A stretch of 33,272 bases of DNA from positions 1 to 33,272 of IMG/VR virus record IMGVR_UViG_3300030329_002640. The stretch is one strand, 5' to 3'. Shown here piece by piece: positions 8,470 through 15,935 of the stretch. The notes below the pieces were generated by a model, which made no database searches, was not told where the DNA came from, and saw nothing but the letters and a program-made list of their open reading frames with translations. This DNA is from a virus. Each line of letters opens with the position of its first letter. Position 1 is the stretch's first letter. The position numbers and the translations under genes were made by a program.

Positions 8470-9350
8470 TGGCAACAGGGTATTCCGATGGTTCAAATGT
8501 AGGTAAATGGAAAAACTATGTATTAAAACCTATAGAACTTTCTCCACAAGTAATTTTAGCAGGTGGTTGGGATGCAAGTGCTGTACCTCCTGATACATTT
8601 CAAGTTAGAGTAACAAATGACTCGAAAGTTGGTGTTAAATATTTTATTGATACTGCCAATGCATTAGGGCAAGATACGTATAAATGGACGAAGTATGAAG
8701 CTGATGGTGTATCAACAAACACATATTGGGCTTCAGGAACTACAGAATTTAAGGTACCAACATGGACAGATACTTCTTCAGGTGGCTCTTTAGGAGCCTT
8801 AATAGACGAATGGATTTCTTTAGATGATGGTGTTGAGATAAAATGGAATGATTTAACTGCTTGGACTGGTGCTGAAATTATCCTCTTTACTACACCCGAT
8901 GAACAAACTTATAGACAGAATAGAATTTATATAGATGGATATGCAACTACATTAGACTTTCCTACAGGTAGTGGTAATTTTGGAAGCTATACAGATTCAA
9001 TTGCGCTTCATGGAAGCAACTATCAAGTAGTGTGGAATTATAATGGTACTTACGTAGGAGAGACTACAGGTTCTGGTATTTTAGGTAATGTAAGAGGTAC
9101 GCTAGGTCTTTATGGTAGTACAGACAATAGTAATTTTCAAAAAATATATGACCCAATGTATGATGTACAATTAGCAACTACAGCAAATGATATATACACA
9201 AGTATATTTGATAAAGAAGAAGTAACTGCTTATTCATCAGCTGGGCTAAATAATTATAAATTAAGAACAGAATATGTAAACGGCTCTTTCGATGAGAGAA
9301 CACTGCCACAATATGTATATTATAATGTGGCATTAATTAAGAATTATTAA
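8469..9350 (+). CDS. Beta-rich virion protein, possible larger relative of the paralog family
   Basis: The 293-aa product is rich in Tyr, Thr, Gly and Asp and is predicted by eye to be nearly all beta. The C-terminal third contains RGTLGLYGSTDNSNFQKIYD and ends with QYVYYNVALIKNY, which parallels the paired strands that close proteins B and C (TMDLSVQGSM...VDLHT and ILLAVIPH). It may therefore carry the same domain at its end with an extra N-terminal domain, although this match is weak. The start overlaps the previous stop (TAATG at 8467-8471). Downstream lies an AAGGAGAAAA site for the next tiny gene. A structural role is inferred from position; function is unknown. Confidence 0.65.
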   Translation: MATGYSDGSNVGKWKNYVLKPIELSPQVILAGGWDASAVPPDTFQVRVTNDSKVGVKYFIDTANALGQDTYKWTKYEADGVSTNTYWASGTTEFKVPTWTDTSSGGSLGALIDEWISLDDGVEIKWNDLTAWTGAEIILFTTPDEQTYRQNRIYIDGYATTLDFPTGSGNFGSYTDSIALHGSNYQVVWNYNGTYVGETTGSGILGNVRGTLGLYGSTDNSNFQKIYDPMYDVQLATTANDIYTSIFDKEEVTAYSSAGLNNYKLRTEYVNGSFDERTLPQYVYYNVALIKNY

Positions 9351-9361
9351 AAGGAGAAAAA

Positions 9362-9523
9362 ATGGCAAAATCAAAAATAAAACACATAAATCTATGGGGA
9401 AGTAGCTCTGCAGCACCAGCTGCTCCTTCAAGAGCAGCTAAGAAGTCAAAGGCTAGAAAAAGAAGAGCTCCAAGAGGTGGAAGCGGAACTAAAGTTGCTG
9501 GTGGCACAAGGTCACGTAGATAA
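9362..9523 (+). CDS. Tiny, highly basic protein (53 aa)
   Basis: Starts at ATG 9362 after an ideal AAGGAGAAAA and reads 53 codons to TAA 9521-9523. The sequence begins MAKSKIKHINLWGSSSAA, followed by an Ala/Pro stretch and then a run dense in Lys and Arg (KKSKARKRRAPRGG...), ending RSRR. There are almost no acidic residues, so the product is strongly cationic and likely disordered. A nucleic-acid-binding or head-internal role is a reasonable inference from charge and from its place among virion genes, but nothing proves it. The stop overlaps the start of the next tiny gene (TAATG). Its perfect ribosome binding site and exact coupling on both sides argue that it is real. Confidence 0.75.
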   Translation: MAKSKIKHINLWGSSSAAPAAPSRAAKKSKARKRRAPRGGSGTKVAGGTRSRR

Positions 9524-9636
9524 TGGCAAAAAAAGTAAAAATAGTGTATTCTTCTAGTATTGGGAATCCATATCATGGTGTTAAACCTGATACTAGAAGA
9601 AAGCACAATCAGAGTAAGAAAGGTAAGAAGAAGTGA
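9523..9636 (+). CDS. Tiny, highly basic protein (37 aa)
   Basis: ATG at 9523 overlaps the previous TAA by one base. The 37-aa product runs MAKKVKIVYSSSIGNPYHGV, then a Lys/Arg/Asn-rich tail ending KKGKKK. It ends at TGA 9634-9636, which overlaps the GTG start of the next gene by four bases (GTGA). It is cationic like its neighbour (both start MAK), but there is no clear sequence identity between them beyond composition. Coupling on both sides supports a real gene; the role is unknown. Confidence 0.7.
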   Translation: MAKKVKIVYSSSIGNPYHGVKPDTRRKHNQSKKGKKK

Positions 9637-10064
9637 GTAATACAATAGCTGACAATTGGGGTAAAGTTGGGGCTTCTAGTGGTGGTTTAGTATATACCTG
9701 TACTATGAAATGGAATCAGCCTGCAGATGATAATAATCATGATGAAATATGTTCCCCTTACTTCAATTGGAAGGTTGACTCTGACTTCACAATCTTTGTA
9801 AATTATAACGTCGTAGATACAAGTACTTCAGCGACTGTTGATTTACATATTTATGGCTCAATGAATGGATACAATAAGGTAGATATGGTTACAGCAACAA
9901 CAATAAGTAATGCAGATTTTGATGGGAAGATGTATAAATATTTATATGATACCTCTACTAATGGCATAGCTCCACTAATGTATGTAGCATTAGACCCATC
10001 TGCAGACCTAGGTGCTGTTGATATAAAAGTTGCTGTTTATCCTAATATCAGGAGGGCAGATTAG
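9633..10064 (+). CDS. Small beta-rich virion protein C (paralog family)
   Basis: The 143-aa product aligns along most of its length with the protein at 7957-8469: SDFTIFVNYNV with GDFTIVCNALA, TVDLHIYGSM with TMDLSVQGSM, an aromatic YKYLYDT with KVYDYDA, PLMYVALDPSA with PFMRLELTAAS, and VAVYPN with LAVIPH. Identity is low but the order and spacing of strands hold, so gene duplication and divergence is likely. The start is GTG at 9633 inside the last codons of the preceding tiny gene, a four-base overlap. Its stop overlaps the next GTG (TAGTG). A decoration or tail accessory subunit is the best guess. Confidence 0.7.
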   Translation: MSNTIADNWGKVGASSGGLVYTCTMKWNQPADDNNHDEICSPYFNWKVDSDFTIFVNYNVVDTSTSATVDLHIYGSMNGYNKVDMVTATTISNADFDGKMYKYLYDTSTNGIAPLMYVALDPSADLGAVDIKVAVYPNIRRAD

Positions 10065-10921
10065 TGGCTATAAGTACTTTCAATCAATATATACAATTAT
10101 ATGCAGGCGACTTCACAACTAATGATTGGAGTGATGAAACTCTAGAAACTAAAACAGATACATGGATGCAGGATGGTATAAAATACGTAGTCAATAGAGT
10201 AAAACAAGCGAATCCTCATTTATTACATAAGTTTGCAAAAGATTGGAATGGAGGGACACCTGAATCTACTGGTGATGGAGGAGAGAAATATGATATATTT
10301 AACTCATCTGACGTTGGAGAATTACTACATGCATACAAACAATCTAGTTCTAAGAAATATGTAGCAAAACGTACTGATTCATCTATTGCAGCTTATCTAG
10401 GTAATACATATAGTATGTATTATGCAACAACAGAGAGTCCTGCTTATTTCATATCTGGAGGAGAGGTGTTTGTTTATCCTTCAGGGGGTACTACAGGATT
10501 TATCCAAATTTCTTATGATACCTCAGTAGATTGCTCTACTACTGATATGGAATTAACTAACTTCCCTGATGAGTATAACGTATTACCTGTTTTGTATACA
10601 GCAGAAAAAGTTTTAGAATATAAATTAGGGATGTTAAGAAAAAGACTACCTAAAATTCCAGAATACGATGGATATGCAGATGATAATACTGGAACTGAAG
10701 CTGCTCCTACTTCTGCTACTGAAGCTGAAGGTTGGGATGTTGTAAGATATTTTATAGAATCAGAAGAGGATAGTGAATTAGCAGGTTCAAAAATTCAAGA
10801 ACTATCTGGAGAACAACAACAAATTATAGCTGATTATAATTGGATACAAGGCCAATTACAAGGCGTAAAAGAAGAATTTGAACAACAATTTACCTCATTC
10901 TTCGGGGTAGTAGGAGGATAG
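10064..10921 (+). CDS. Connector/adaptor-like structural protein
   Basis: The 285-aa product has a helical N-terminus (TWMQDGIKYVVNRVKQANP), a beta-rich middle with EVFVYPSGG and FIQISYDTSVD, and then a segment NFPDEYNVLPVLYTAEKVLE of the kind seen in phage head-tail connector proteins. A proline/acidic linker follows (about 205-240), then a long C-terminal Q/E-rich coiled coil to FFGVVGG. The strong AGGAGGG lies 8 bases before the GTG start, which overlaps the previous stop. The gene is followed by another good site (TAGGAGGA). The pattern and place suggest an adaptor that binds the portal, perhaps alongside the protein at 12200-12889, but I could not name a family with certainty. Confidence 0.6.
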   Translation: MAISTFNQYIQLYAGDFTTNDWSDETLETKTDTWMQDGIKYVVNRVKQANPHLLHKFAKDWNGGTPESTGDGGEKYDIFNSSDVGELLHAYKQSSSKKYVAKRTDSSIAAYLGNTYSMYYATTESPAYFISGGEVFVYPSGGTTGFIQISYDTSVDCSTTDMELTNFPDEYNVLPVLYTAEKVLEYKLGMLRKRLPKIPEYDGYADDNTGTEAAPTSATEAEGWDVVRYFIESEEDSELAGSKIQELSGEQQQIIADYNWIQGQLQGVKEEFEQQFTSFFGVVGG

Positions 10922-10924
10922 AAA

Positions 10925-12010
10925 GTGAGTGATGCTTTAACAGGATTAAATATATCGGAAAGTTATAAAAGATTATTGCAAATACCATTAAATACTGGTG
11001 TTGATGATACAGAGAGAGTTGTTAGGGACGGAGAGGGAATAGCGACAGCAATGAAGATTAGTACTGACTCATTGCAGGTTAAAAATGCTACATCTACAGA
11101 TGTTCTTAACACATTCTTAGTCACTGATAAGGATGATAATTCAATTCTTTCTGTTGATGGTGTTAATAATAGAGTTGGTATAGGTACTTTATCCCCAGAA
11201 TACGACCTTGATATGAATAAGAGTGCAGATAATATGGTATTATCTATTAAATCTTGGAGCACAACAGCTACTCATTCTGGGCACTTATCTTTTAGGAAAT
11301 CAAATAATAATACTATTGGTACAGAAACATTATTGCAAGATGATGCTGAAATAGGACTTATTAATTTTATAGGAGCCAAGGGGACAAATGCCTGGCATAC
11401 TGGAGCTACAATATTATCTAAAGCATCTAATACATGGACCACTGATAATGATTGCCCTACAGTTTTAGAATTTAGAACTACTAGAGATAATACAGCTACT
11501 TTGTCAAGTATAGCAGATATGATTATATCTAATACTGCCGTTGGGGCAACTATCGGTATAGGAATTGCTGAGCCCGCAAGGAATCTTCATATACAAGGTA
11601 CAGGAGAAACAGAAATAAAAGTGGACGCTGCAGACGGAACGTACGATTCTATCTTATCACTTGATTCGGGTGACAGTTCATCGACAAGTAGAGTTAAATT
11701 TCAATATGGTGGAACCACTCAGGGTTCAATAATTTATGACCATGATGGTACTGGTGCTAATGAAGTAATGAGATTAATTGTTAATAACGCAGATATTGTA
11801 TATCTTAAAGATGGAAAGGCTGGTATAGGTGTTACTCCAAATCAAAAATTTACAGTAGAAGGTACCATGAGTTTGAAGGAACAAGAAGAAGATGGGGCGG
11901 ATACTGCTGGTTATAGTCAAATATGGGTAAAGAATACAGGAGATGGAATATTAATGTTTACTGATGATAATGGGACTCAATATACAGTTGATGTCACTGC
12001 AGTTCCATAA
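10925..12010 (+). CDS. Fibre-type virion protein with repeated G-I-G shaft motifs
   Basis: The 361-aa product has a short helical N-terminus (about 8-22, perhaps for virion attachment). It has three copies of a shaft motif: VGIGTLSPEYDLDM at 84-97, GIGIAEPARNLHIQG at 211-225 and AGIGVTPNQKFTVEG at 299-313. Between them are beta-rich domains (LSFRKSNNNT..., VKFQYGGTTQGSIIYDHDG). The C-terminus (329-355) carries SQIWVKNTGDGILMFTDDNG, a strand pair often found at the end of fibre-like proteins of environmental phages. The start is GTG 10925 after TAGGAGGATAGAAA. A trimeric fibre is inferred; no depolymerase or intramolecular-chaperone domain is visible, so the receptor is unknown. Confidence 0.72.
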   Translation: MSDALTGLNISESYKRLLQIPLNTGVDDTERVVRDGEGIATAMKISTDSLQVKNATSTDVLNTFLVTDKDDNSILSVDGVNNRVGIGTLSPEYDLDMNKSADNMVLSIKSWSTTATHSGHLSFRKSNNNTIGTETLLQDDAEIGLINFIGAKGTNAWHTGATILSKASNTWTTDNDCPTVLEFRTTRDNTATLSSIADMIISNTAVGATIGIGIAEPARNLHIQGTGETEIKVDAADGTYDSILSLDSGDSSSTSRVKFQYGGTTQGSIIYDHDGTGANEVMRLIVNNADIVYLKDGKAGIGVTPNQKFTVEGTMSLKEQEEDGADTAGYSQIWVKNTGDGILMFTDDNGTQYTVDVTAVP

Positions 12011-12198
12011 TGAGCAAGACTAAAAAATATGAAGAAATAGCTAATAAGCCCAAAAAGCCCGATTTAAGCGAGGTTTTATCTAATCTAAGGGTAAACCATG
12101 AGGAGTACACAAAAAAGGCCCAATTCTATAGTAATATGGCTTTAAAAGCACAAGGCGCTATAGAAGTACTGGAACAAATTACCAAGGAAGAAGAATAA
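12010..12198 (+). CDS. Small helical protein (62 aa)
   Basis: ATG 12010 overlaps the stop of the fibre gene (TAATG). The product is Lys/Glu-rich and nearly all helix: a basic N-terminus (KTKKYEEIANKPKKPDLSE) followed by a long amphipathic helix with YTKKAQFYSNMALKAQGAIE. It could be a coiled-coil assembly factor or a minor virion protein that works with the adjacent fibre. No homologous family is recognised. It is separated from the next gene by a single base. Confidence 0.68.
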   Translation: MSKTKKYEEIANKPKKPDLSEVLSNLRVNHEEYTKKAQFYSNMALKAQGAIEVLEQITKEEE

Positions 12199-12199
12199 T

Positions 12200-12889
12200 A
12201 TGGTTCAATTAGAGTTAATGGAAATAGTAAAAGAGCATAATCCTCAGATGGGTGATACTCAAATAAGAAAGCTTTTAAATAGAGCTTCTGATGACTATTG
12301 TGCTAAAACAGAGTTGATAAAAAATACATATATACAAACTACTACTGCAGGACAAAGATATTATAAAATACATGATAATATCATTAAAATAGTAGAATTA
12401 CACATTGATGATGTTATTATCCCTAGGATGGTAGGTAAGCCAGTAATAGATGATGACGAGATTGCTAGTACTAATTCTTTAGCTACTCCAACTACTACTA
12501 GCAATGAAAGATATTGGTATATTGACCATGATAGAATAGGCTTAGTAGAAAAATCAACTAGAGCAATTACTAGGGATGATAAGACAAGTGATTATCAGTC
12601 TATATCAGAAGCACTTGAGATGAGAGTATATGCAATATCAAAAGCTTCTCATTTAGAAGAAACTTCAGGTGATACAACTGCAAGTACTGCTATTTATGAC
12701 TTCCCATCTCAATTTCATGAAAATTTAGCGTACAGAGTTATAGGGATGTCGTATTTATTACCTCATAATTTTAATCCAGATGCCTCAGCATTATTCATGA
12801 ATATGTATGAAAAAGGCATAAAGGATGGACGAAAGTTTGCTAGGAATCAATATAGAACATCAGGTTTTATCTCTCCTCAGGATTTTTAA
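12200..12889 (+). CDS. Head-tail adaptor-like protein
   Basis: The 229-aa product has the layout of short-tailed phage adaptors. An N-terminal helical part (GDTQIRKLLNRASDDYCAKT) is followed by a beta segment around GQRYYKIHDNIIKIVELHID. A variable loop rich in Thr/Ser comes next, then the core helices after YDFPSQFHENLAYRVIG, ending in FMNMYEKGIKDGRKFARNQY. An early 'helices, Y-x-I/L-P-like strand, late YE-x-x-x-K-x-G' pattern fits the P22 gp4/T7 gp11 style, though the length is longer than P22 gp4. The start ATG comes two bases after the previous stop. The stop overlaps the next start (TAATG). The family call is by pattern, not by a diagnostic residue. Confidence 0.62.
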   Translation: MVQLELMEIVKEHNPQMGDTQIRKLLNRASDDYCAKTELIKNTYIQTTTAGQRYYKIHDNIIKIVELHIDDVIIPRMVGKPVIDDDEIASTNSLATPTTTSNERYWYIDHDRIGLVEKSTRAITRDDKTSDYQSISEALEMRVYAISKASHLEETSGDTTASTAIYDFPSQFHENLAYRVIGMSYLLPHNFNPDASALFMNMYEKGIKDGRKFARNQYRTSGFISPQDF

Positions 12890-13761
12890 TGTCTTGGACA
12901 TTAGAATCAACAAATATAAATTCTTTTAGCGGAACTCCTACCAATTGGGGTACGACTGTAAAGCATTGGGAATCATATTCCAACATGCAAGAATCTACCG
13001 ACCTTTCTGGATTTACAAAAGAAGATAGCGTTATTAATTTATTCGAGATGACTGCAAATATAGGGGGACATACATTCACAACTATGGTATCCCCAAGGTG
13101 GGGTTGGTTTCTACCTGTTTTCGAATTGACAAATTGGGAAGATATACAATTTACTTGGACTTCATTTTTAAATCAAGTAGAAGAATTAAACCTGGCGCCA
13201 ATAACCCTAGAATCTACTTCACATACAGATTGGGATTTCGCAAATACTTATTGGGAAAATAATAATACTACTTGGGAATCCGATTTATTCACAGATGAGT
13301 CTAAAGGATTAAATCCTGTTCAATTTTATTTTAATCAGATACAAGAGTACTTTAATACTTTAGATAAATATTTTAGCAGTGAGGGTGGAGCATTTAATCA
13401 GGAATTAACCGCACATAATAAGGATGCTATATGGCATTTGTCATCTTTATTATTCAATAGTAATAGAGACTCATGGGATACATTTCATACTTGGGGAGCT
13501 GAACCTATCCTTCCTGGTACTCTAGGGAATGTTTTACTCTTAGAGACTGGTTTAATCTGGGAAGACACAGACGAAGTATGGAATGACGGTAAATCTTGGA
13601 TTGCAGGAAATATATGGGGTTCATTCGAAAGCTATGTTGAAAGTAGTACTCTTAGTAGTTTTAATTTAGAGAGTAAAACTTTACTAAACTTTTCAACATA
13701 TAGTTCAAATTGGGAGCAAGTTAATCTTATATGGGATGTAAATTCATCGGAGGTTGAGTAA
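12889..13761 (+). CDS. Tryptophan-repeat structural protein
   Basis: The 290-aa product contains 19 tryptophans, an unusually high load, many spaced seven residues apart. Examples are NWGTTVKHW, NWEDIQFTW, DWDFANTYWENNNTTW, IWEDTDEVW and NWEQVNLIW. The intervening residues are mostly Asn, Thr, Asp and Glu, so the repeats likely form short beta-hairpins with stacked Trp. The middle (about 145-210) is helical (PVQFYFNQIQEYFNTLDKYF) and may mediate oligomerisation. There is no signal peptide. It starts at an ATG overlapping the previous stop and ends in a TAATG overlap with the next gene. A tail or fibre structural protein is inferred from context, and a carbohydrate- or surface-contacting role is possible. 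Confidence 0.65.
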   Translation: MSWTLESTNINSFSGTPTNWGTTVKHWESYSNMQESTDLSGFTKEDSVINLFEMTANIGGHTFTTMVSPRWGWFLPVFELTNWEDIQFTWTSFLNQVEELNLAPITLESTSHTDWDFANTYWENNNTTWESDLFTDESKGLNPVQFYFNQIQEYFNTLDKYFSSEGGAFNQELTAHNKDAIWHLSSLLFNSNRDSWDTFHTWGAEPILPGTLGNVLLLETGLIWEDTDEVWNDGKSWIAGNIWGSFESYVESSTLSSFNLESKTLLNFSTYSSNWEQVNLIWDVNSSEVE

Positions 13762-14438
13762 TGGCTACTTTATTAAGTGATAAGGTAATGAATATTTGGG
13801 GTAATTTAGTCTTTACTAAGGATGATGATAAACTATATCATACTCTAACTGGTGTTGATTCTGAGATAACTACTATAGCTAGTAATTTAACCTTAAGTGG
13901 TACAGTTACTATGTCTGATTCATCAGTAAAGCTAACTGATATGGATTCTGCTGCCTCTTCTGATACTTTAACTTATATAGTAAGAGATTTAACGGGTAAA
14001 CTAGAAAGTATCACTCCTGCTGATTTTTGTATAAATGCAAAGGCAAGTGGTTGGCATGGTCATAGCACTATAATGAAAGTATTACCAACAGAGTTTATGT
14101 CAGATAGTGGTGAAACTAAAATTGAATTAACAGGTGGATATATAGGAGTTAAATCTGGTAGCTTAACTGGTAAATTATTCGCCACTAAAGCTATACCAAT
14201 TGGGTATAAAGCTACTCATGTGCAAGTACATGCGGCAACTAGTACTTTATCGGCTTTAGATATATATTCCTTAGCTTATACTACTGGTAGGAAATCTGAT
14301 ATATCTACTGGTCAACACTTTAATGCAGAAGTTGATATAACAGATGAAGTTTCTTCTGATACAAATGCTATTGCAATGAGGTTAAATTCTGGTACTGTTT
14401 TAATATATGGGGCAACAATTACTTTAGCGAGGGTATAA
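13761..14438 (+). CDS. Fibre-tip-like virion protein
   Basis: The 225-aa product begins with an N-terminal segment containing NIWGNLVF, then a short shaft-like stretch (ASNLTLSGTVTMSDSSVKL). A domain around residues 94-115 follows (SGWHGHSTIMKVLPTEFMSD), similar in style to a module of unknown function that recurs in fibre proteins of marine phages. The C-terminal half is beta-rich (KLFATKAIPIGYKATHVQVH..., ending in GTVLIYGATITLARV). It is coupled to both neighbours by TAATG overlaps. It probably forms part of a tail or side fibre together with the Trp-repeat protein before it. No enzymatic residues are recognisable. Confidence 0.65.
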   Translation: MATLLSDKVMNIWGNLVFTKDDDKLYHTLTGVDSEITTIASNLTLSGTVTMSDSSVKLTDMDSAASSDTLTYIVRDLTGKLESITPADFCINAKASGWHGHSTIMKVLPTEFMSDSGETKIELTGGYIGVKSGSLTGKLFATKAIPIGYKATHVQVHAATSTLSALDIYSLAYTTGRKSDISTGQHFNAEVDITDEVSSDTNAIAMRLNSGTVLIYGATITLARV

Positions 14439-14593
14439 TGCAAGATACGTTAAGAACAACAATAATGGGTATGGGAGGCTTCTGGGTAAGCTTAATGAAT
14501 TGGCTTCCACAAATAGTAAGTCTTGGAGTTGGTATACTAACTATAGTATATTTAATAGTGAAAATACGTAATGAAATAAGGAGATTAGATTAA
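14438..14593 (+). CDS. Holin-like small membrane protein (51 aa)
   Basis: ATG 14438 overlaps the preceding TAA, and the frame reads 51 codons to TAA 14591-14593, with the next ATG immediately after. The product has an N-terminal amphipathic, Gly/Met-rich part (TIMGMGGFWVSLMNWL) and one clear transmembrane helix (about 25-42, IVSLGVGILTIVYLIVKI), and ends in a charged tail (RNEIRRLD). Small size, one membrane span and a basic/charged C-terminus fit a holin or a spanin-like lysis accessory, but no endolysin gene is visible next to it. It could also be a tail-associated membrane peptide. Confidence 0.68.
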   Translation: MQDTLRTTIMGMGGFWVSLMNWLPQIVSLGVGILTIVYLIVKIRNEIRRLD

Positions 14594-14824
14594 ATGGGAC
14601 TAGTAAAAAACCTTGTAGAAAAAGGAATGGATAATTGGGATGAGAAGAAGGAAGACATTATCAATGATATGTTTGACGATGAATCTAAAGAGAAGATGGT
14701 TAATGCTCTCAATGACGCTATAGATGTTCCTTTTATAAGCGAGAAAACAGAAGGTAAGGTGATAGCTTCTATGATAAATGTTATAGAAGATGTTGTTAAA
14801 GCGGTATTACTAAAGAAGCTTTAA
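14594..14824 (+). CDS. Small helical protein next to holin-like gene
   Basis: The 76-aa product starts at the ATG abutting the holin-like gene's stop, with AGGAGATTAGATTAA as the ribosome binding region inside that gene. It is all helical by appearance: an amphipathic N-terminus (GLVKNLVEKGMDNW), an acidic middle (EDIINDMFDDESKE) and a hydrophobic C-terminal helix (VIASMINVIEDVVKAVLL) ending in KKL. The tail helix might bind membrane, so a role beside the holin-like protein is possible. No named family is recognised. Confidence 0.62.
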   Translation: MGLVKNLVEKGMDNWDEKKEDIINDMFDDESKEKMVNALNDAIDVPFISEKTEGKVIASMINVIEDVVKAVLLKKL

Positions 14825-14838
14825 GAGCAGAAGACGAT

Positions 14839-15144
14839 TTGTTAATCGTAGCAGAGGACCTCATGGATTGTGAAGGAGATACTATCCTTGAGCGTATAGG
14901 TATTTATGGGACAAAAACATATACCCATAAACCTGATAAATGTCCTCACTGTGGTGACGAAGATATGATAGGTATAGAAGTACTAGGCACCTTACAAAAA
15001 CCTCTTTTATGGCAGTGTACAGAATGCTCAGAGAGGTATCTTCGCCTTGGTAGTAGTACTACTGAGAAGTTACTTCGTATCGTACGGGATACATATACAA
15101 ATCCCCAGGATTGGGGAGAGGTGCCTAGGCAAGAATTTAATTAG
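14839..15144 (+). CDS. Zinc-ribbon protein with non-ATG or internal start
   Basis: The product has two CxxC knuckles, CPHC at residues 35-38 and CTEC at 60-63, with beta strands and a W between them (PLLWQC), the build of a zinc ribbon. Such proteins bind nucleic acid or serve as structural adaptors. The start is uncertain: TTG 14839 has only a weak AGAAG, while ATG 14863 is preceded by AGAGGA five bases away. The frame is open back to 14800 and reads coding-like (ITKEALRAEDD) without a usual start codon, so a rare ATT start is also possible. The C-terminus contains TYTNPQDWGEVP. The gene precedes the phosphoesterase by 8 bases with TAGGAGAGCC between, suggesting co-expression. Function is not known. 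Confidence 0.65.
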   Translation: MLIVAEDLMDCEGDTILERIGIYGTKTYTHKPDKCPHCGDEDMIGIEVLGTLQKPLLWQCTECSERYLRLGSSTTEKLLRIVRDTYTNPQDWGEVPRQEFN

Positions 15145-15152
15145 GAGAGCCT

Positions 15153-15935
15153 ATGGCTAAAGATGTAGGGGTCGTGAAGCGTGTTGTTGTCACTCCAGAT
15201 AAACATGCTCCGATTCATGATAGGGCTGCAATAAACGTAGTAAAGAAGTCTATAGAAATAGTTAAGCCCGATGTTTACGTAGACTTAGGGGACCTGGGAG
15301 AGTGGGGTTCAGTATCTCACTGGCAATGGAAGAGGAAGAAAAAGCCACCCGTAGAGTATATAATCCCAGAGATAGAGAAAGACATCATAGGAGTAAACGA
15401 ACTTCTAGATGAGATTGATGAGTCGCTTGATAAGGCGAACACGAAAAAGAAGTATATATGTGCTGGAAACCATGACGAATGGTGTGATATGTTCGTTCAG
15501 CAGTATCCATATCTAAAGCAGTATAAGTTTAAAACTGCTTGTAGGTTTGATGAGCGAAAGTATACATACTATAAAGCTGGTAAGTACTTAAAGATTGGTA
15601 AGTTGTATTTTTATCATGGTCATCACTTTGGTGGTCAATATCATGCAGCTAACCATCTTAGAAAGCTAGGATGCAATATAATGTATGGGCATCATCATAG
15701 TTTACAGCAAGACAGCGTGACATATATGGATGGACCTAAAGCAGCATGGAGTTTAGGGTGCTTGAAAGATATGTCTGATGAGAAGAATGCTTGGCTTGGA
15801 GGAAGGCAGCATAAATGGGCTCACGCTTTCGCTGTGGTAGATTATTATAAAGGTGGACGGTTTACTGTTCACATTGTTCAAATCGTAGATGGAAAGGCAT
15901 CGTTATGGGGCGAATTGATAGACGGAAACAACTGA
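15153..15935 (+). CDS. Calcineurin-like metallophosphoesterase
   Basis: The 260-aa enzyme shows the full set of dinuclear metal motifs: D16-x-H18 in VVVTPDKHAP, D44/D47 in VYVDLGDLGEW, the GNHDE box at 105-109, GHH at 156-158 (YFYHGHHFGG), and GHHHS at 179-183. It should hydrolyse a phosphoester; possible substrates include nucleic-acid ends or signalling nucleotides, which cannot be told from sequence. A basic patch RKKK (61-64) might contact nucleic acid. No signal peptide is visible, so it acts in the cytoplasm or is packaged. Its place within structural genes is unusual. The ATG 15153 is preceded by TAGGAGAGCC. The family call is firm, the role open. Confidence 0.9.
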   Translation: MAKDVGVVKRVVVTPDKHAPIHDRAAINVVKKSIEIVKPDVYVDLGDLGEWGSVSHWQWKRKKKPPVEYIIPEIEKDIIGVNELLDEIDESLDKANTKKKYICAGNHDEWCDMFVQQYPYLKQYKFKTACRFDERKYTYYKAGKYLKIGKLYFYHGHHFGGQYHAANHLRKLGCNIMYGHHHSLQQDSVTYMDGPKAAWSLGCLKDMSDEKNAWLGGRQHKWAHAFAVVDYYKGGRFTVHIVQIVDGKASLWGELIDGNN

